Shown here: piece by piece, positions 1-8,184 of the stretch
Layout: the number at the start of each line of letters is the position of its first letter
Position numbering within the stretch: the stretch's first letter is position 1
IMG/VR virus record: IMGVR_UViG_3300044695_002071
Coordinates: 1 to 23,212 of that record
Reading direction: 5' to 3' (one strand)
Origin: a virus
Length of the DNA: 23,212 nt
The notes under the pieces: model-generated
Database searches by the model: none
The model's input: the letters and a program-made list of their open reading frames with translations, nothing else
What the model was told of the DNA's origin: nothing
Made by a program: the position numbers and the translations under genes

Positions 1-27
1 CCCACCTGCACCATTTGGTAATGCCAT
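1..27 (-). CDS. Start of a gene cut by the left window edge
   Basis: Reading leftward, an AGGAG Shine-Dalgarno site lies 7 bases before an ATG at position 27, followed by codons for MALPNGAGG, after which the window ends. The gene lies directly downstream of the major capsid gene, so a head-completion or other virion protein is the contextual guess. Nine codons are too few to assign a family. Confidence 0.6.
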
Positions 28-53
28 AATAATTCTCCTAAATAAATTTGAAA

Positions 54-73
54 GCCCCCGCTTGCGCGGGAGC
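54..73 (-). terminator. GNRA-loop hairpin after the capsid gene
   Basis: On the minus strand, GCTCCCGC pairs with GCGGGGGC (8 pairs, one G-U) around a GCAA tetraloop, followed by a short U-run and then A/T-rich sequence. It sits 7 bases past the capsid stop. The short U-run suggests a weak or partial terminator that would lower transcription of the next gene relative to the capsid gene, or an mRNA 3'-end stabiliser. Confidence 0.55.
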
Positions 74-80
74 AGTTAGA

Positions 81-1283
81 TTAGCCAAAAATACGGCAGG
101 CCATCTGTGGACGGATTGTGCTAAAGCCATAAAGAACGTCAATACGGCAAGGCAAACGGTCATTGTTAATGTCGTATTGGCGAACAATACGCATCGAAAT
201 ACCGTTGTGAACTTGACGTGAAGCCATGTCTACGCCTTGTGGCATCAACAAGTCGGCGGTCGCAAAAGTGATCGCATCTTTGTGGTATACCAAGTTCTGA
301 GCGTATTGACCTTGAGCGTTACCCAACATTGTTACTACAGCAGAAGCCGCAGGCAATGCAGATACAGTAGCCAAGGCTTGAGTAGCTGAGAATAGCGCTG
401 GGCTAATTGACAAAGTAGCTGTTGAAGAACCAGTTGCAGCAGCAGTTACAGTGAACTGTTGCAAGCTACCTGTAGACTCACGGGTTTGTGGGTTAACAGC
501 AAATACACTGCCAATAGTAAACACGTCACCCACGTTCCAAGTCTTGCTAGAGCCTGTAAAGCTGATACCAAGAGTTGTTGCGCCTTCGGTGGTTACAGTT
601 GAGGTAACAGTAATAGTTGTACCCCAGTCGCCGTTGGTGTGCTGTTTGATGGACTGTGACATATTAACTTCTTCAAAGCCCAATACGCCCATACCCATCA
701 TGCCATTCTTAAACTGCTTAGAAATGGTGTCGGTTGGGTTAAACAGGCCTTTCATGCCTTCAACCAAGCCAGCGTTCGCTGCTGGGTTAACAGTAGCGTA
801 GCGTGGGGACATAACAGCAGCGTTCTCGTTCAGCTTTTGCTGGGCTTGTAACAGCACCAACGAAGTAGAAGGAGTTGTGCCAGGCGTACCGACCGAGTTA
901 GCAATCGCTTTATATGCGTTAGCTACGTCAGCGTCGATAGAAGAAGCCAATTGCGAAATACGTGGTTTTAGAACACGTTCTGCAAAGTCATCTAACTGCA
1001 TGGTCATTTCAGCAGAGGTGAAGTTTACGCCGATGTGCTTTTGGCTAGCAACGGCTAAAGTTGTGAACTGCTCGTTGTCTGCCTGAACTTGCAAGGCAGC
1101 ACCGTCAGTTACCAAAGTGCGGTCTGGTAGACGGATACGAAGAGTAGAACCAATTTTTGCGCCTTCAACAGCGAAAGAATCGTCATACTGGCGGTTTACG
1201 TTACGTGTGAGTACAAGGTTGTTCTCGAGGATTTCGAGCGCTTTTCTTGTAATCATGTCGATGGTTAAGATCGAATTTGACAT
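81..1283 (-). CDS. Major capsid protein, P22 gp5-like
   Basis: This 400-residue protein matches in length and pattern the P22 coat family (HK97 fold). It has an N-terminal segment rich in short helices, the hallmark region around VEGAKIGSTLRIRLPDRT (about residues 39-56), a long helix near residues 95-125, and a C-terminal strand region ending in RPQMACRIFG. Residues about 210-300 are a Thr/Ser-rich beta segment containing VNPQTRESTGSLQQF, corresponding to the inserted domain that stabilises P22-type coats. The start ATG at 1283 has AAGGA upstream. It follows the scaffold gene by 18 bases, the usual scaffold-coat order. Several hundred copies would form the procapsid around the scaffold. The family assignment is from sequence pattern, not a search. 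Confidence 0.88.
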   Translation of the reverse strand: MSNSILTIDMITRKALEILENNLVLTRNVNRQYDDSFAVEGAKIGSTLRIRLPDRTLVTDGAALQVQADNEQFTTLAVASQKHIGVNFTSAEMTMQLDDFAERVLKPRISQLASSIDADVANAYKAIANSVGTPGTTPSTSLVLLQAQQKLNENAAVMSPRYATVNPAANAGLVEGMKGLFNPTDTISKQFKNGMMGMGVLGFEEVNMSQSIKQHTNGDWGTTITVTSTVTTEGATTLGISFTGSSKTWNVGDVFTIGSVFAVNPQTRESTGSLQQFTVTAAATGSSTATLSISPALFSATQALATVSALPAASAVVTMLGNAQGQYAQNLVYHKDAITFATADLLMPQGVDMASRQVHNGISMRIVRQYDINNDRLPCRIDVLYGFSTIRPQMACRIFG

Positions 1284-1301
1284 ATTAAGTCCTTAAAATA
1301 G

Positions 1302-2090
1302 TTAGCGGTTTCGTTGCGCTTCGTACTTCTTGATCTGGCGTTGGCGTTCTGCTTCGATCCATTCTGACGTACTCATGCTTTTCAGCGATCGTGGGTCAGT
1401 TGTATCGTACGCAGGCGATCCACTGCTGGATCTCGCCGTCACCGGAGCAATAGGCGCCGGAGCATTTGTAGTCTTTTTTACGACTGGGTTATCAGCTAAT
1501 TTAGCCTCAATTTTCCCTAATTCTTTGGCTTGTTGGAGAGGTGATAAACGAGAAATACGATCCGCTTCTTTCGGATTAGACCCTAGGTAATAAGCCATAT
1601 CGGGGCCAATATCGGAAGATTGGATTGTTTGAGCCATAGCGTCAGTGATTGGTAGCTTGGGGTTGTAGGCGACTTGTTCAAAGTCATCGTACTTATTCCG
1701 CGCATCTTCTTCTCTGTCGTGGTAGGACTCAATGATCTCAGACTGCATCCTAGCTTGTTCACGCCTAGCAAGCAATTCTTCTGCCTTACGTTCTGCCAAA
1801 ACTTCGGCATATTCGTCAGGTGAAGCAAACTGCTCAATCGGCGGGATTTCTACTGGGGTTTTAAGCTGCTTTTCAGCGGCTCTAGCAACCTGTTCTCTTT
1901 CCCACTTACGTTGTTCTCTAGCAAGTCTTTTACCAATAGCGGCATCCAATTCTTCTTGTGAGAAGGTCTTAGGTGCTTCTGCTGCTGGTTCTACTGCTTC
2001 CGGCGCTAATTCTTCAGCTTCAGGTGCAGCCGTTGCCACCTGCTCTGGCGCGGATACTTCCGCTGGTACTACTTCTTGACTTTCGTCCAT
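1302..2090 (-). CDS. Head scaffolding protein
   Basis: This 262-residue highly charged protein has an acidic Ala/Pro/Glu-rich N-terminus (residues about 1-40), a central heptad-like helical region rich in Arg, Glu and Ala (about 44-130), a Pro/Ser linker (about 205-230) and a basic C-terminal helix ending KKYEAQRNR. P22-type scaffolds bind coat through a basic C-terminal helix-turn-helix, so this tail is a plausible coat-binding element. Scaffold genes are poorly conserved, and the call rests on composition plus its place immediately upstream of the coat gene. The start ATG at 2090 has AAGGAAA ahead of it. It would act inside the procapsid and leave before DNA packaging. No protease gene or cleavage motif is visible. 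Confidence 0.75.
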   Translation of the reverse strand: MDESQEVVPAEVSAPEQVATAAPEAEELAPEAVEPAAEAPKTFSQEELDAAIGKRLAREQRKWEREQVARAAEKQLKTPVEIPPIEQFASPDEYAEVLAERKAEELLARREQARMQSEIIESYHDREEDARNKYDDFEQVAYNPKLPITDAMAQTIQSSDIGPDMAYYLGSNPKEADRISRLSPLQQAKELGKIEAKLADNPVVKKTTNAPAPIAPVTARSSSGSPAYDTTDPRSLKSMSTSEWIEAERQRQIKKYEAQRNR

Positions 2091-2096
2091 TTCGAT

Positions 2097-2110
2097 GTTT
2101 CCTTAGAAAC
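2097..2110 (-). promoter_or_regulatory. Small hairpin enclosing the scaffold ribosome binding site
   Basis: On the minus strand GTTTC and GAAAC form a 5-bp stem around TAAG, so part of the scaffold AAGGAAA Shine-Dalgarno site lies in the hairpin loop and 3' arm. Pairing could dampen initiation on the scaffold gene. The stem is short and this is only a suggestion. Confidence 0.3.
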
Positions 2111-2111
2111 C

Positions 2112-2128
2112 CTGGTGTGTCGCACCAG
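2112..2128 (-). other. Intergenic hairpin before the scaffold gene
   Basis: CTGGTG and CACCAG form a perfect 6-bp stem with a 5-base loop in the 51-base gap between the coiled-coil gene and the scaffold gene. No U-run follows in either direction, so a processing or mRNA-stability hairpin is more likely than an intrinsic terminator. Confidence 0.4.
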
Positions 2129-2141
2129 TACGATTTAATTC

Positions 2142-2639
2142 TTATACGTTAATAGATGCAACCTTGTCCTGAAACGCCTTAATACGGGCTTCTAATGCAG
2201 TTTGGTCAGCAGCTAAACGTGATTGTTCATTTTTTAAAGCATTTTGCGCAGTTTGTAAAGAAACTTCAGCGTCAGCAACTGCTTTTTTGTGTGCTTGAAC
2301 GGCTTTTTCTAGGGCTGCGGTGTTTTTTTCGTATTCACCTTCGCGGGTGTTTAAGCTAGCCTCACGGGTGTCTAGTGTTGTTTTTAGCTCTTTAGCGCTT
2401 GCATTAGCTTGTTTAGCCTGGTTTAAATTAACCTCGGCTTCGGCTTTTAGGCCTTGAGCGTAAGTTTGGGCGTCTGAACGTAGCTTGTTGGCGTCTTCTA
2501 CCGCCGATAGCGCGCCTTGGCGTTTAGCCAATTCATCGCGCAAAACAGCCATTTTGCCAAGATCTGTAAGAAAATCTTTGGTGAAATAGTCTATTAATTT
2601 GCTAGAGTCAATACCGCCGGAGCCGTTAGAGAGATCCAT
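2142..2639 (-). CDS. Coiled-coil protein in the head operon, unknown function
   Basis: This 165-residue protein is almost entirely helical in composition. After a short Gly/Ser start (MDLSNGSGGIDSSK), residues about 28-160 are rich in Ala, Lys, Glu and Leu with heptad spacing and very few Gly or Pro, which predicts a long coiled coil. Repeated patterns such as LNTREGEYEKN and LEKAVQAHKKA support a rod. The ATG at 2639 has AAGGAA 5 bases upstream. It lies two genes from the coat gene, so it could be a second scaffold-like, tape-like or virion internal protein. Coiled coils do not reveal a specific partner, and I do not recognise a named family. Confidence 0.7.
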   Translation of the reverse strand: MDLSNGSGGIDSSKLIDYFTKDFLTDLGKMAVLRDELAKRQGALSAVEDANKLRSDAQTYAQGLKAEAEVNLNQAKQANASAKELKTTLDTREASLNTREGEYEKNTAALEKAVQAHKKAVADAEVSLQTAQNALKNEQSRLAADQTALEARIKAFQDKVASINV

Positions 2640-2648
2640 GTCTGTTCC

Positions 2649-2954
2649 TTACGCGTAATAGCTAATGTTAAGTTCGGCGGTACCGCCGTTTTGAATAAAT
2701 TGAATTCTAGTCAAATCGCCATCATACTGCAAAGTAACGCCAGCGGCCAAGGGCATACCGACCGAAGCGGTAGGCGCAACGCCGTCATCGCGCCAACGAA
2801 CGGCGGCAGTTAAAGGCGTAATTAAGGCAAACGTAGGCCTTTGGTTAAGACCTTGTAAGTCACGTTGCGGTACAGTAAGCGCTGTTGCGGCAGTCAAACT
2901 GGTGATTTGTTGATAGCCAAGGCAAGTGGTTATCGCTTTTAAATTCATAGACAT
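2649..2954 (-). CDS. Small beta-rich virion-type protein
   Basis: This 101-residue protein has a pattern common in phage head/decoration regions: an alternating hydrophobic N-terminus, the segment AVRWRDDGVAPTASVGMPL in the middle, and a C-terminal block with LQYDGDLTRIQFIQNG and ending in SYYA. These read as a compact beta sandwich, often annotated simply as a phage structural protein. The ATG at 2954 directly follows the stop of the 38-residue gene (TAA then ATG), implying translational coupling, and GGGAG lies 8 bases upstream. It may be a capsid decoration or fibre-associated protein. Function is inferred from context only. Confidence 0.7.
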   Translation of the reverse strand: MSMNLKAITTCLGYQQITSLTAATALTVPQRDLQGLNQRPTFALITPLTAAVRWRDDGVAPTASVGMPLAAGVTLQYDGDLTRIQFIQNGGTAELNISYYA

Positions 2955-3071
2955 TTAACATCTCCCTCGTTCGGTAAATGACCGAAGTTTTACATAAAGT
3001 TGGTCTGCTGCTTGAATAATACTACCAAAAAACCCGCCTGCAAAGAATTTTCCGTTAAAAAAATTACCCAT
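2955..3071 (-). CDS. 38-residue Phe/Gly-rich small protein
   Basis: This short gene starts at ATG 3071 with MGNFFNGKFFAGGFFGS and ends in TERGRC. The Phe/Gly block followed by a small amphipathic helix (IIQAADQLYVKLRSF) is distinctive. Its stop is flush against the ATG of the next gene and its start lies 5 bases after the previous stop, so it fills the only gap in this part of the operon exactly. AGAGGA lies about 12 bases before the start, inside the end of the upstream gene. The role is unknown, and the hydrophobic N-terminus could pack against a virion or membrane surface. Confidence 0.6.
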   Translation of the reverse strand: MGNFFNGKFFAGGFFGSIIQAADQLYVKLRSFTERGRC

Positions 3072-3076
3072 GACAA

Positions 3077-3343
3077 TTAACAGTCCTCTGCGCCAGCATA
3101 ATCGCTAAAAGTCTTTAATACTGCGTAGATTGCAGGGATTAAATTGCCTTCTAAATCTTCCATAGCGATGTAATGTGCGTTCTCTTTGACCGTAGCCATG
3201 TTGCCATGCCGAGCATCTTCGTTGTAATAGATTGCAACTTGAACTTGGATTTGGTCTTTTGTACCAAAGAAGTTAGTGATTCTAGCGTAGGCTTCGGGGG
3301 CTGGTACGCCAAATTGGGTTTCAACGGGTAATCGTAGTGCCAT
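3077..3343 (-). CDS. Small protein downstream of the fibre gene
   Basis: This 88-residue protein starts MALRLPVETQFGVPAPEAY, then has alternating strands (ITNFFGTKDQIQVQVAIYY), a polar turn and an acidic C-terminus ending AEDC. Small proteins with this LPVETxFGV opening occur in phage structural operons next to fibre genes. A fibre chaperone, fibre-tip or connector protein would be reasonable, but nothing in the sequence decides. The ATG at 3343 has an ideal AAGGAG site, and the gene lies 10 bases past the fibre stop codon, in the same transcription unit. Confidence 0.7.
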   Translation of the reverse strand: MALRLPVETQFGVPAPEAYARITNFFGTKDQIQVQVAIYYNEDARHGNMATVKENAHYIAMEDLEGNLIPAIYAVLKTFSDYAGAEDC

Positions 3344-3353
3344 GTAAATCTCC

Positions 3354-5585
3354 TTAGTAAGTCATTTCGGTTGTGCGGATTTGGCAAACTGTCCTGATAG
3401 TCGTTGCCGCTTGCCCTGTAAAAGTAACTGTTATTCCACCGTTAGTCGTGTCGGCTGTGACTGCAATAGCCCAAGTAGCTGCCCCAACATCAGCGTAAGT
3501 AGATACGACTGTAGGAGTTCCGACCAAGGCTGTAGATGCCGCATTAGCACCTCGTTTAATTACACCCTCGATAGTGAAACCTTTAGTGTTACCACCGCCA
3601 GTAACTCCTGATACCACTTCTCCAGTAAAGAAGTAAGCGGAGTTGTTAGGTAGTATTACTTGGTTTGTTGTTCCTGCGGCTGCTGTGCTAGAACGCAATG
3701 CTGTAGCAGTTGCATCGGTAGTTTGCACTCCTAATACAAGTAAACCAGCTTGAGAAACACCAGCAGAACCTGCTATAGACCTATCAGGAGTTCCTAATAT
3801 TGTGTTTCCCGTAATTCCTCTTGTAGTTGCATAAGTGCCACCAACAACTGTGCTTCTAGTTCCTGAAGCCGTATTATTATTACCGCCACCAATTGCAGAA
3901 GATGTCCCAGAACTTACATTACTGTAACCGCCACATACTACAGAAGAAGTGCCAGACGCAGTATTTCCAGCTACACCGCCCCCAAAAGAGCCACCACCGC
4001 CAACAAATGACGCTTCACCAGATGCTACATTTTTCCAACCACCAGCCACTACAGACCAATCACCACTAGCCACATTCCTATTAGCACTACTGCCCGCATC
4101 ACCACCACCACCGATAAATGAATAACTACCTGTAGCTTGGTTATTACCACCGCCTACTACTACTCCATGAGGAGTAAAGAAAGATAGAGTGCTTGTAGAT
4201 GAACCTGATGCTACTTTGCTTAGAGTTAAGGATGTTCCGCTAATGGCGGCAACATAGGTATCACCAGCAATAGAAGTGCCTGTAATGTATTGCCCTACTT
4301 TTATATTGGCATTAGAGCCACTAAGCGTTACCGCAGTAGTACCATTCATCGTACCGCTTTGGGTGGTTACGGCAGAGTTTGATGTTGTTGAATTTGTAAA
4401 CCCATTACCAACAAATCCGTAATATCCTGATGCTGTATTTGCGTATCCACTTATTACAGAGGCATAAACTCCTGATGTAGTATTTATAAACCCACCGCCT
4501 AAAACAGAATCTGTGCCTGATGCTGTATTGTTGTATCCACTTCCTACAAAACTTCGTGTTCCACTTGCCGTATTAGAATTACCACCTGCTATTACTGCTT
4601 GACTAGAAGAAGCAACATGAACAGCGTTGTAACGGATAGTCTGCCAATCAACAGCATTAGTACCCCTAGCATTACCACCTGCTGTAGTAGATGTAGTAGC
4701 TTGTGCTTGTAATGCGCCTGTTCCTGCTGGTTGTAAATACAATGCACCAGTAGACAGTAAACCTATTTCAGATACGCCACTAAAGGATAGGGTAGGAGTT
4801 CCGTAGACTGCTGTAGTGGTTGTGGGGATGTAGGTGTTGGCTGTTGAGCCAAACTCTATTTGACCGCCCCAAGCAAAAAAAGAATTACCAGCAATAGCAG
4901 TTATTGAACCATCAGCGTTTGCTGTGCCAAAATCAATAAAATTTGCGGATGATGTTGAACTTGATATACAAGTTACTGTACAACGAAACCATCCTGAACC
5001 TGCTGAAGTAATTGTTGCTGACTGTCCTGATTGAACAGTTCCAACAGTTCTAGTATTTAAATTAAACCAAACATTACCTGCGGTTGCACCGCCTGAAACA
5101 ATAATATTTCTAATTCTAAAAAAATCTGTTGTGTCTTTTTTAGCAAATACAGAAATAGTATAAGTTGCTCCAAAAGAAGGGGTAAACGAAAACCTAGATA
5201 CTGCTTCTGCGGTTGTTGCAGTTGCAGCTATTTTTGTTGCTGTATTAGTAGAATCAGGTGCAGTTGTTGCGTTTTGAGTTAATGTTACATTTGTGCTGCC
5301 TGACCAATTAGACCCAGCAAATGCTTGCGAATTGGTAAGTAAATTCTGCCCAGTACCATTTAATCTACCTGTCTGTCCTGTAATCGTAGTAGCGTTTACA
5401 GTAGATGGGGTAGTAGCACCAATAGTAGTGCCATTGATTGTGCCGCCTGTAATAGCTACTGCGTTGGCGTTTTGTTCTGCTAACGTCCCTACGCCTGCTA
5501 GGGTATGGTCAGCGTTCCAAGCAGTTGCGCCTGTAGCACTAAAAGTACCGTCGGCAGGCGTTGAATGGTTGACAGTTATTGGCAT
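3354..5585 (-). CDS. Tail-fibre/adhesin-like protein with YadA-type head repeats
   Basis: This 743-residue Ser/Thr/Gly/Ala-rich protein is modular. Residues 1-75 are a phage-type N-terminal anchor (MPITVNHSTPADGTFSATGA). Residues about 80-255 look like a beta-sandwich carbohydrate-binding module (LLTNSQAF, TAPDSTNTATKI, GWFRCTVTC). Residues about 330-395 and 475-590 carry repeats of the AxGxxNxASGxxS type, the left-handed beta-roll of trimeric YadA-like adhesin heads. Residues about 398-472 are a separate Thr/Ser-rich strand domain splitting the repeat array. Residues about 620-743 are a C-terminal beta domain ending TTEMTY. No signal peptide or membrane anchor is present, fitting a virion fibre rather than a bacterial adhesin. 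It likely binds host surface glycans. Its start overlaps the upstream stop (TAATG). Placement between portal and scaffold is unusual. Confidence 0.82.
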   Translation of the reverse strand: MPITVNHSTPADGTFSATGATAWNADHTLAGVGTLAEQNANAVAITGGTINGTTIGATTPSTVNATTITGQTGRLNGTGQNLLTNSQAFAGSNWSGSTNVTLTQNATTAPDSTNTATKIAATATTAEAVSRFSFTPSFGATYTISVFAKKDTTDFFRIRNIIVSGGATAGNVWFNLNTRTVGTVQSGQSATITSAGSGWFRCTVTCISSSTSSANFIDFGTANADGSITAIAGNSFFAWGGQIEFGSTANTYIPTTTTAVYGTPTLSFSGVSEIGLLSTGALYLQPAGTGALQAQATTSTTAGGNARGTNAVDWQTIRYNAVHVASSSQAVIAGGNSNTASGTRSFVGSGYNNTASGTDSVLGGGFINTTSGVYASVISGYANTASGYYGFVGNGFTNSTTSNSAVTTQSGTMNGTTAVTLSGSNANIKVGQYITGTSIAGDTYVAAISGTSLTLSKVASGSSTSTLSFFTPHGVVVGGGNNQATGSYSFIGGGGDAGSSANRNVASGDWSVVAGGWKNVASGEASFVGGGGSFGGGVAGNTASGTSSVVCGGYSNVSSGTSSAIGGGNNNTASGTRSTVVGGTYATTRGITGNTILGTPDRSIAGSAGVSQAGLLVLGVQTTDATATALRSSTAAAGTTNQVILPNNSAYFFTGEVVSGVTGGGNTKGFTIEGVIKRGANAASTALVGTPTVVSTYADVGAATWAIAVTADTTNGGITVTFTGQAATTIRTVCQIRTTEMTY

Positions 5586-5947
5586 TAGGCTAGAAACCGT
5601 AATTTATAAAGCGTTGTTAAATACAACTCAATAATGTTATCTATCAACTGTTGCAAAGTGCTATCACTTTTATCACATACGTCATACCGCATAGTTTCAA
5701 GCTCGGCAAGCTGATCTTCTAAAAACTCAAGGACGTTATTGGTCTTTTTGGCTGACGCTAACGCAATCGGGCCAATCAAGCCTTTTCGTCCTTGGTACGC
5801 CTCGGCAAACGCGTCTGCCCGGTCAATAATATTTTCGTAAAATTTTTGCAACGCCTTGTGTTTTGAATAGCTACGAGTGTTGAGATGCGCCGAATGGGTA
5901 ACATCCCGTGCCAAAAACAACATTCCAATAAATTTTTCACAACTCAT
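5585..5947 (-). CDS. Dps/ferritin-like (DUF5856-type) phage protein
   Basis: This 120-residue all-helical protein has a pattern resembling Dps-like proteins: H18, H21, Y27, H30, F36-Y37, D45 and E49 within THSAHLNTRSYSKH and RADAFAEAYQG, then a long second helical half. It fits my recollection of phage proteins annotated DUF5856, which look like cut-down Dps/ferritin four-helix proteins. Typical Dps is about 160-180 residues, so this is short. Whether it binds iron or DNA is not shown. The ATG at 5947 lies 2 bases after the portal stop, with AAGGA inside the end of the portal gene, and its own stop overlaps the fibre ATG. Confidence 0.7.
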   Translation of the reverse strand: MSCEKFIGMLFLARDVTHSAHLNTRSYSKHKALQKFYENIIDRADAFAEAYQGRKGLIGPIALASAKKTNNVLEFLEDQLAELETMRYDVCDKSDSTLQQLIDNIIELYLTTLYKLRFLA

Positions 5948-5949
5948 AA

Positions 5950-8184
5950 TTACATTCCTTGGGGCGGCATGGGTTGCTCGGGCGGCATCATTTCAGGCGC
6001 TATTTCACCTTCCATTGGCATTTCTTGAGGCATTTCTTGAGGCATTTCCATTGGTTCACGTTGTAATTCGTTACCAACCAAATCGCCTGTATCCAAAGCG
6101 GCTGCAATGGTACCCATTACAATGTCTTGAATCTGCTCTTGGGTCATGCCTGCGGAAACAGCGCTAATCCGCTGAGTTTCAGCTTGGTAAGCCTTAATCT
6201 CAGCTTCAAAGTTCTTACGATCAAGGTCTTGTGCTTCCATCGACTTTTGGACGTTTTGCAACATAGTGTGCATACCTTCCATTTCTTGACCCATCATCTG
6301 TATTTGTTGCTCTGCGGCTTGCAACTCAGGTGACTTGTCGTCGTCGCTCATTAGTTTAGGATCAATCGTCTTAGCAAACCGCGCTGCCATCTCTTGAGCG
6401 CCAGGCCAATCCATGTTCTTAACAAACAGATCGCCTGCCACTGCCCAAAGCTGAGGATTGCCCTGCAATAGCTGACTCATGGCATCTAAGGACTCTTGAC
6501 GCTTGGTCATGTAGCTTGGGCCAGTCGTAACCACTACGTCGTAAGTACCTACGCCTGGGTTGTAGATCTTTTCAATCAGCAAACCTGTTTCGTCGCGAAT
6601 TTCTTTAACTGGCTCGGGCTGCTCGGGGTTAATTCTAACCATCTCGACTTCACCATCAAGCCCTACAATGCGAGCAATGCGCTCGGTGTCGTAAATCTTG
6701 GGGATCATGTCAACTAACTGACGGGTGATGTGACGAATTGCACGGGACAGGTTGTCAACATAGTGATATGTACCTGTGTCGCCTTGTTTTTCCCGTGCCA
6801 GAATAGCCCGACCTGAGCGTTCGTTACTTGTGGCTCCTAAGCTCGAGTCGTACTGTCCAGTGGTGGACTTGATGTCATCGCTTGCGCCCATCTTGGCTTG
6901 AATTAAGCCAGTCTGGGGTAATGGGGGCGGCGCGCGCTGTGGCAAAGGTAGTACAGCGCCCATACCATCAGTCACGTCGGGGTTAACTTCTAAATACGGC
7001 CAATTGGTCGTGTTTGCGGTCTTCCATTGCTGCTCGTAACCTTCAAACTGACCGCCGTAGCCGATAAATGGTGCTTTTGGCGCCAAGGCAAGCATCTCTG
7101 CCTCTTGGCTAGTCCAGTAATTGTACATCCGCTGGGCATCTTTAGCGTTACGCACAAGACCCGAAATGTAAATCTGGCCTTCTACCTCAAATTCATTGCC
7201 AATTACGCGTACGACAGGGATCCATTTGCCTGCCCACTCGCGTTCTTCAAGCACTTCATAGCCGTTTGTTTTCATCCACATCACGGTTTTGCGCTGTACT
7301 GGGCGGCTTTTGATGGGTTTTAAGCCCATCATCTTCATTTCTTTATCTTCGGGCGATCCATCAAACAAGCTGACGTTGCCAGGGTACAAATTGAGGGTTG
7401 CGTCTTTGTATCTGTAGTAAAAATACTCGGCAATACGGATGGTGTTCTCATCTAGCCATTGGCTAAGGTACTGATCGCCTACACCGCTTGCCAAAATAGA
7501 GCTAACGGGCGCGGCATCAGGAAATTCACGCTCGTATTCTTCTTTAGTCAAATCTTCGGTGATAAAACACCAGCAGGCGTCTGCGCCCGTAGGGTCTTGC
7601 GCCATCGGATCCATGTAAACGCTAAAGCTGTTGCGTACGCGCCCAATCTTGAGGTCTTGATCGAAGCTGTTGTCGTTGCAATACTCGGTCAAGACGCGGA
7701 TATAGCCTTCGCCGTACGTGACTTGGTTCTCGCAGGCGGTGTCGTACGCTACATCGGCGTCTGACAGGTACTCAATGTGGCGAACCATGCCGTCGTAGAT
7801 CTCAGCGACCTGCACGTCAGCCTTGTCATCCGCGGGGATGACCTTACCCGATGGGCGATTCTGACGTTGTTCGTTGGTAACCATCCGAACGTGCTGCGGT
7901 AGCTTGTTAATTGTGAGGCAAGGGCGAGCGTTGATCGTTTGACCCTGCACCGACCCGCGCGTTTGCAGTACATCGGCAGGCCATTGCCACTGATTGTCAG
8001 GGCTACCCGCCATAAAGCGCAGGTCATCTAGCTCATCTTCACGACTGTCGCTGTACGCCGCAATCGCCATCGTGTACCGATGACGCATCTCAGCCAGTTT
8101 ATCGCGGTGGTCATCTGGGCCAGTAGGGTTACTACCTACGTTAGCTACTTGACCTACCTTGTTCATGCCTGTTGGGTCATTCAT
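5950..8184 (-). CDS. Portal protein, P22-like
   Basis: The portal forms the dodecameric ring at one head vertex through which terminase pumps DNA. This 744-residue protein has the size of P22 gp1 (725) and its hallmarks: an N-terminal YTMAIAAYSDSREDELDDL helix, QWPADVLQTRG, a conserved PCLTINKLPQHVRMVTNEQR segment, the stem/wing region near YEQQWKTANTTNWPYLEVN, a GQYDSSLGATSNERSGRAI segment, and a C-terminal coiled coil (barrel-like) with a Met/Pro/Gln/Glu tail. I place the start at ATG 8184 (MNDPTGM); an in-frame TTG 12 bases earlier is also possible. It overlaps the GroES stop by 8 bases. Position after terminase and before the scaffold/coat genes agrees with the role. Confidence 0.9.
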   Translation of the reverse strand: MNDPTGMNKVGQVANVGSNPTGPDDHRDKLAEMRHRYTMAIAAYSDSREDELDDLRFMAGSPDNQWQWPADVLQTRGSVQGQTINARPCLTINKLPQHVRMVTNEQRQNRPSGKVIPADDKADVQVAEIYDGMVRHIEYLSDADVAYDTACENQVTYGEGYIRVLTEYCNDNSFDQDLKIGRVRNSFSVYMDPMAQDPTGADACWCFITEDLTKEEYEREFPDAAPVSSILASGVGDQYLSQWLDENTIRIAEYFYYRYKDATLNLYPGNVSLFDGSPEDKEMKMMGLKPIKSRPVQRKTVMWMKTNGYEVLEEREWAGKWIPVVRVIGNEFEVEGQIYISGLVRNAKDAQRMYNYWTSQEAEMLALAPKAPFIGYGGQFEGYEQQWKTANTTNWPYLEVNPDVTDGMGAVLPLPQRAPPPLPQTGLIQAKMGASDDIKSTTGQYDSSLGATSNERSGRAILAREKQGDTGTYHYVDNLSRAIRHITRQLVDMIPKIYDTERIARIVGLDGEVEMVRINPEQPEPVKEIRDETGLLIEKIYNPGVGTYDVVVTTGPSYMTKRQESLDAMSQLLQGNPQLWAVAGDLFVKNMDWPGAQEMAARFAKTIDPKLMSDDDKSPELQAAEQQIQMMGQEMEGMHTMLQNVQKSMEAQDLDRKNFEAEIKAYQAETQRISAVSAGMTQEQIQDIVMGTIAAALDTGDLVGNELQREPMEMPQEMPQEMPMEGEIAPEMMPPEQPMPPQGM
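6017..6048 (-). repeat. 12-bp tandem repeat in the portal tail
   Basis: GGCATTTCTTGA occurs twice in tandem with a partial third copy, encoding the repeated Pro-Gln-Glu-Met units of the Met/Pro-rich portal C-terminus. Slippage here would change the tail length by 4 residues at a time without a frameshift. Confidence 0.75.

Noticed and set aside
3381-5634. Plus-strand frames opposite the fibre gene
   Set aside because: They arise from low-complexity Ser/Thr/Gly codons read backward, lack start signals and contain no recognisable domain.
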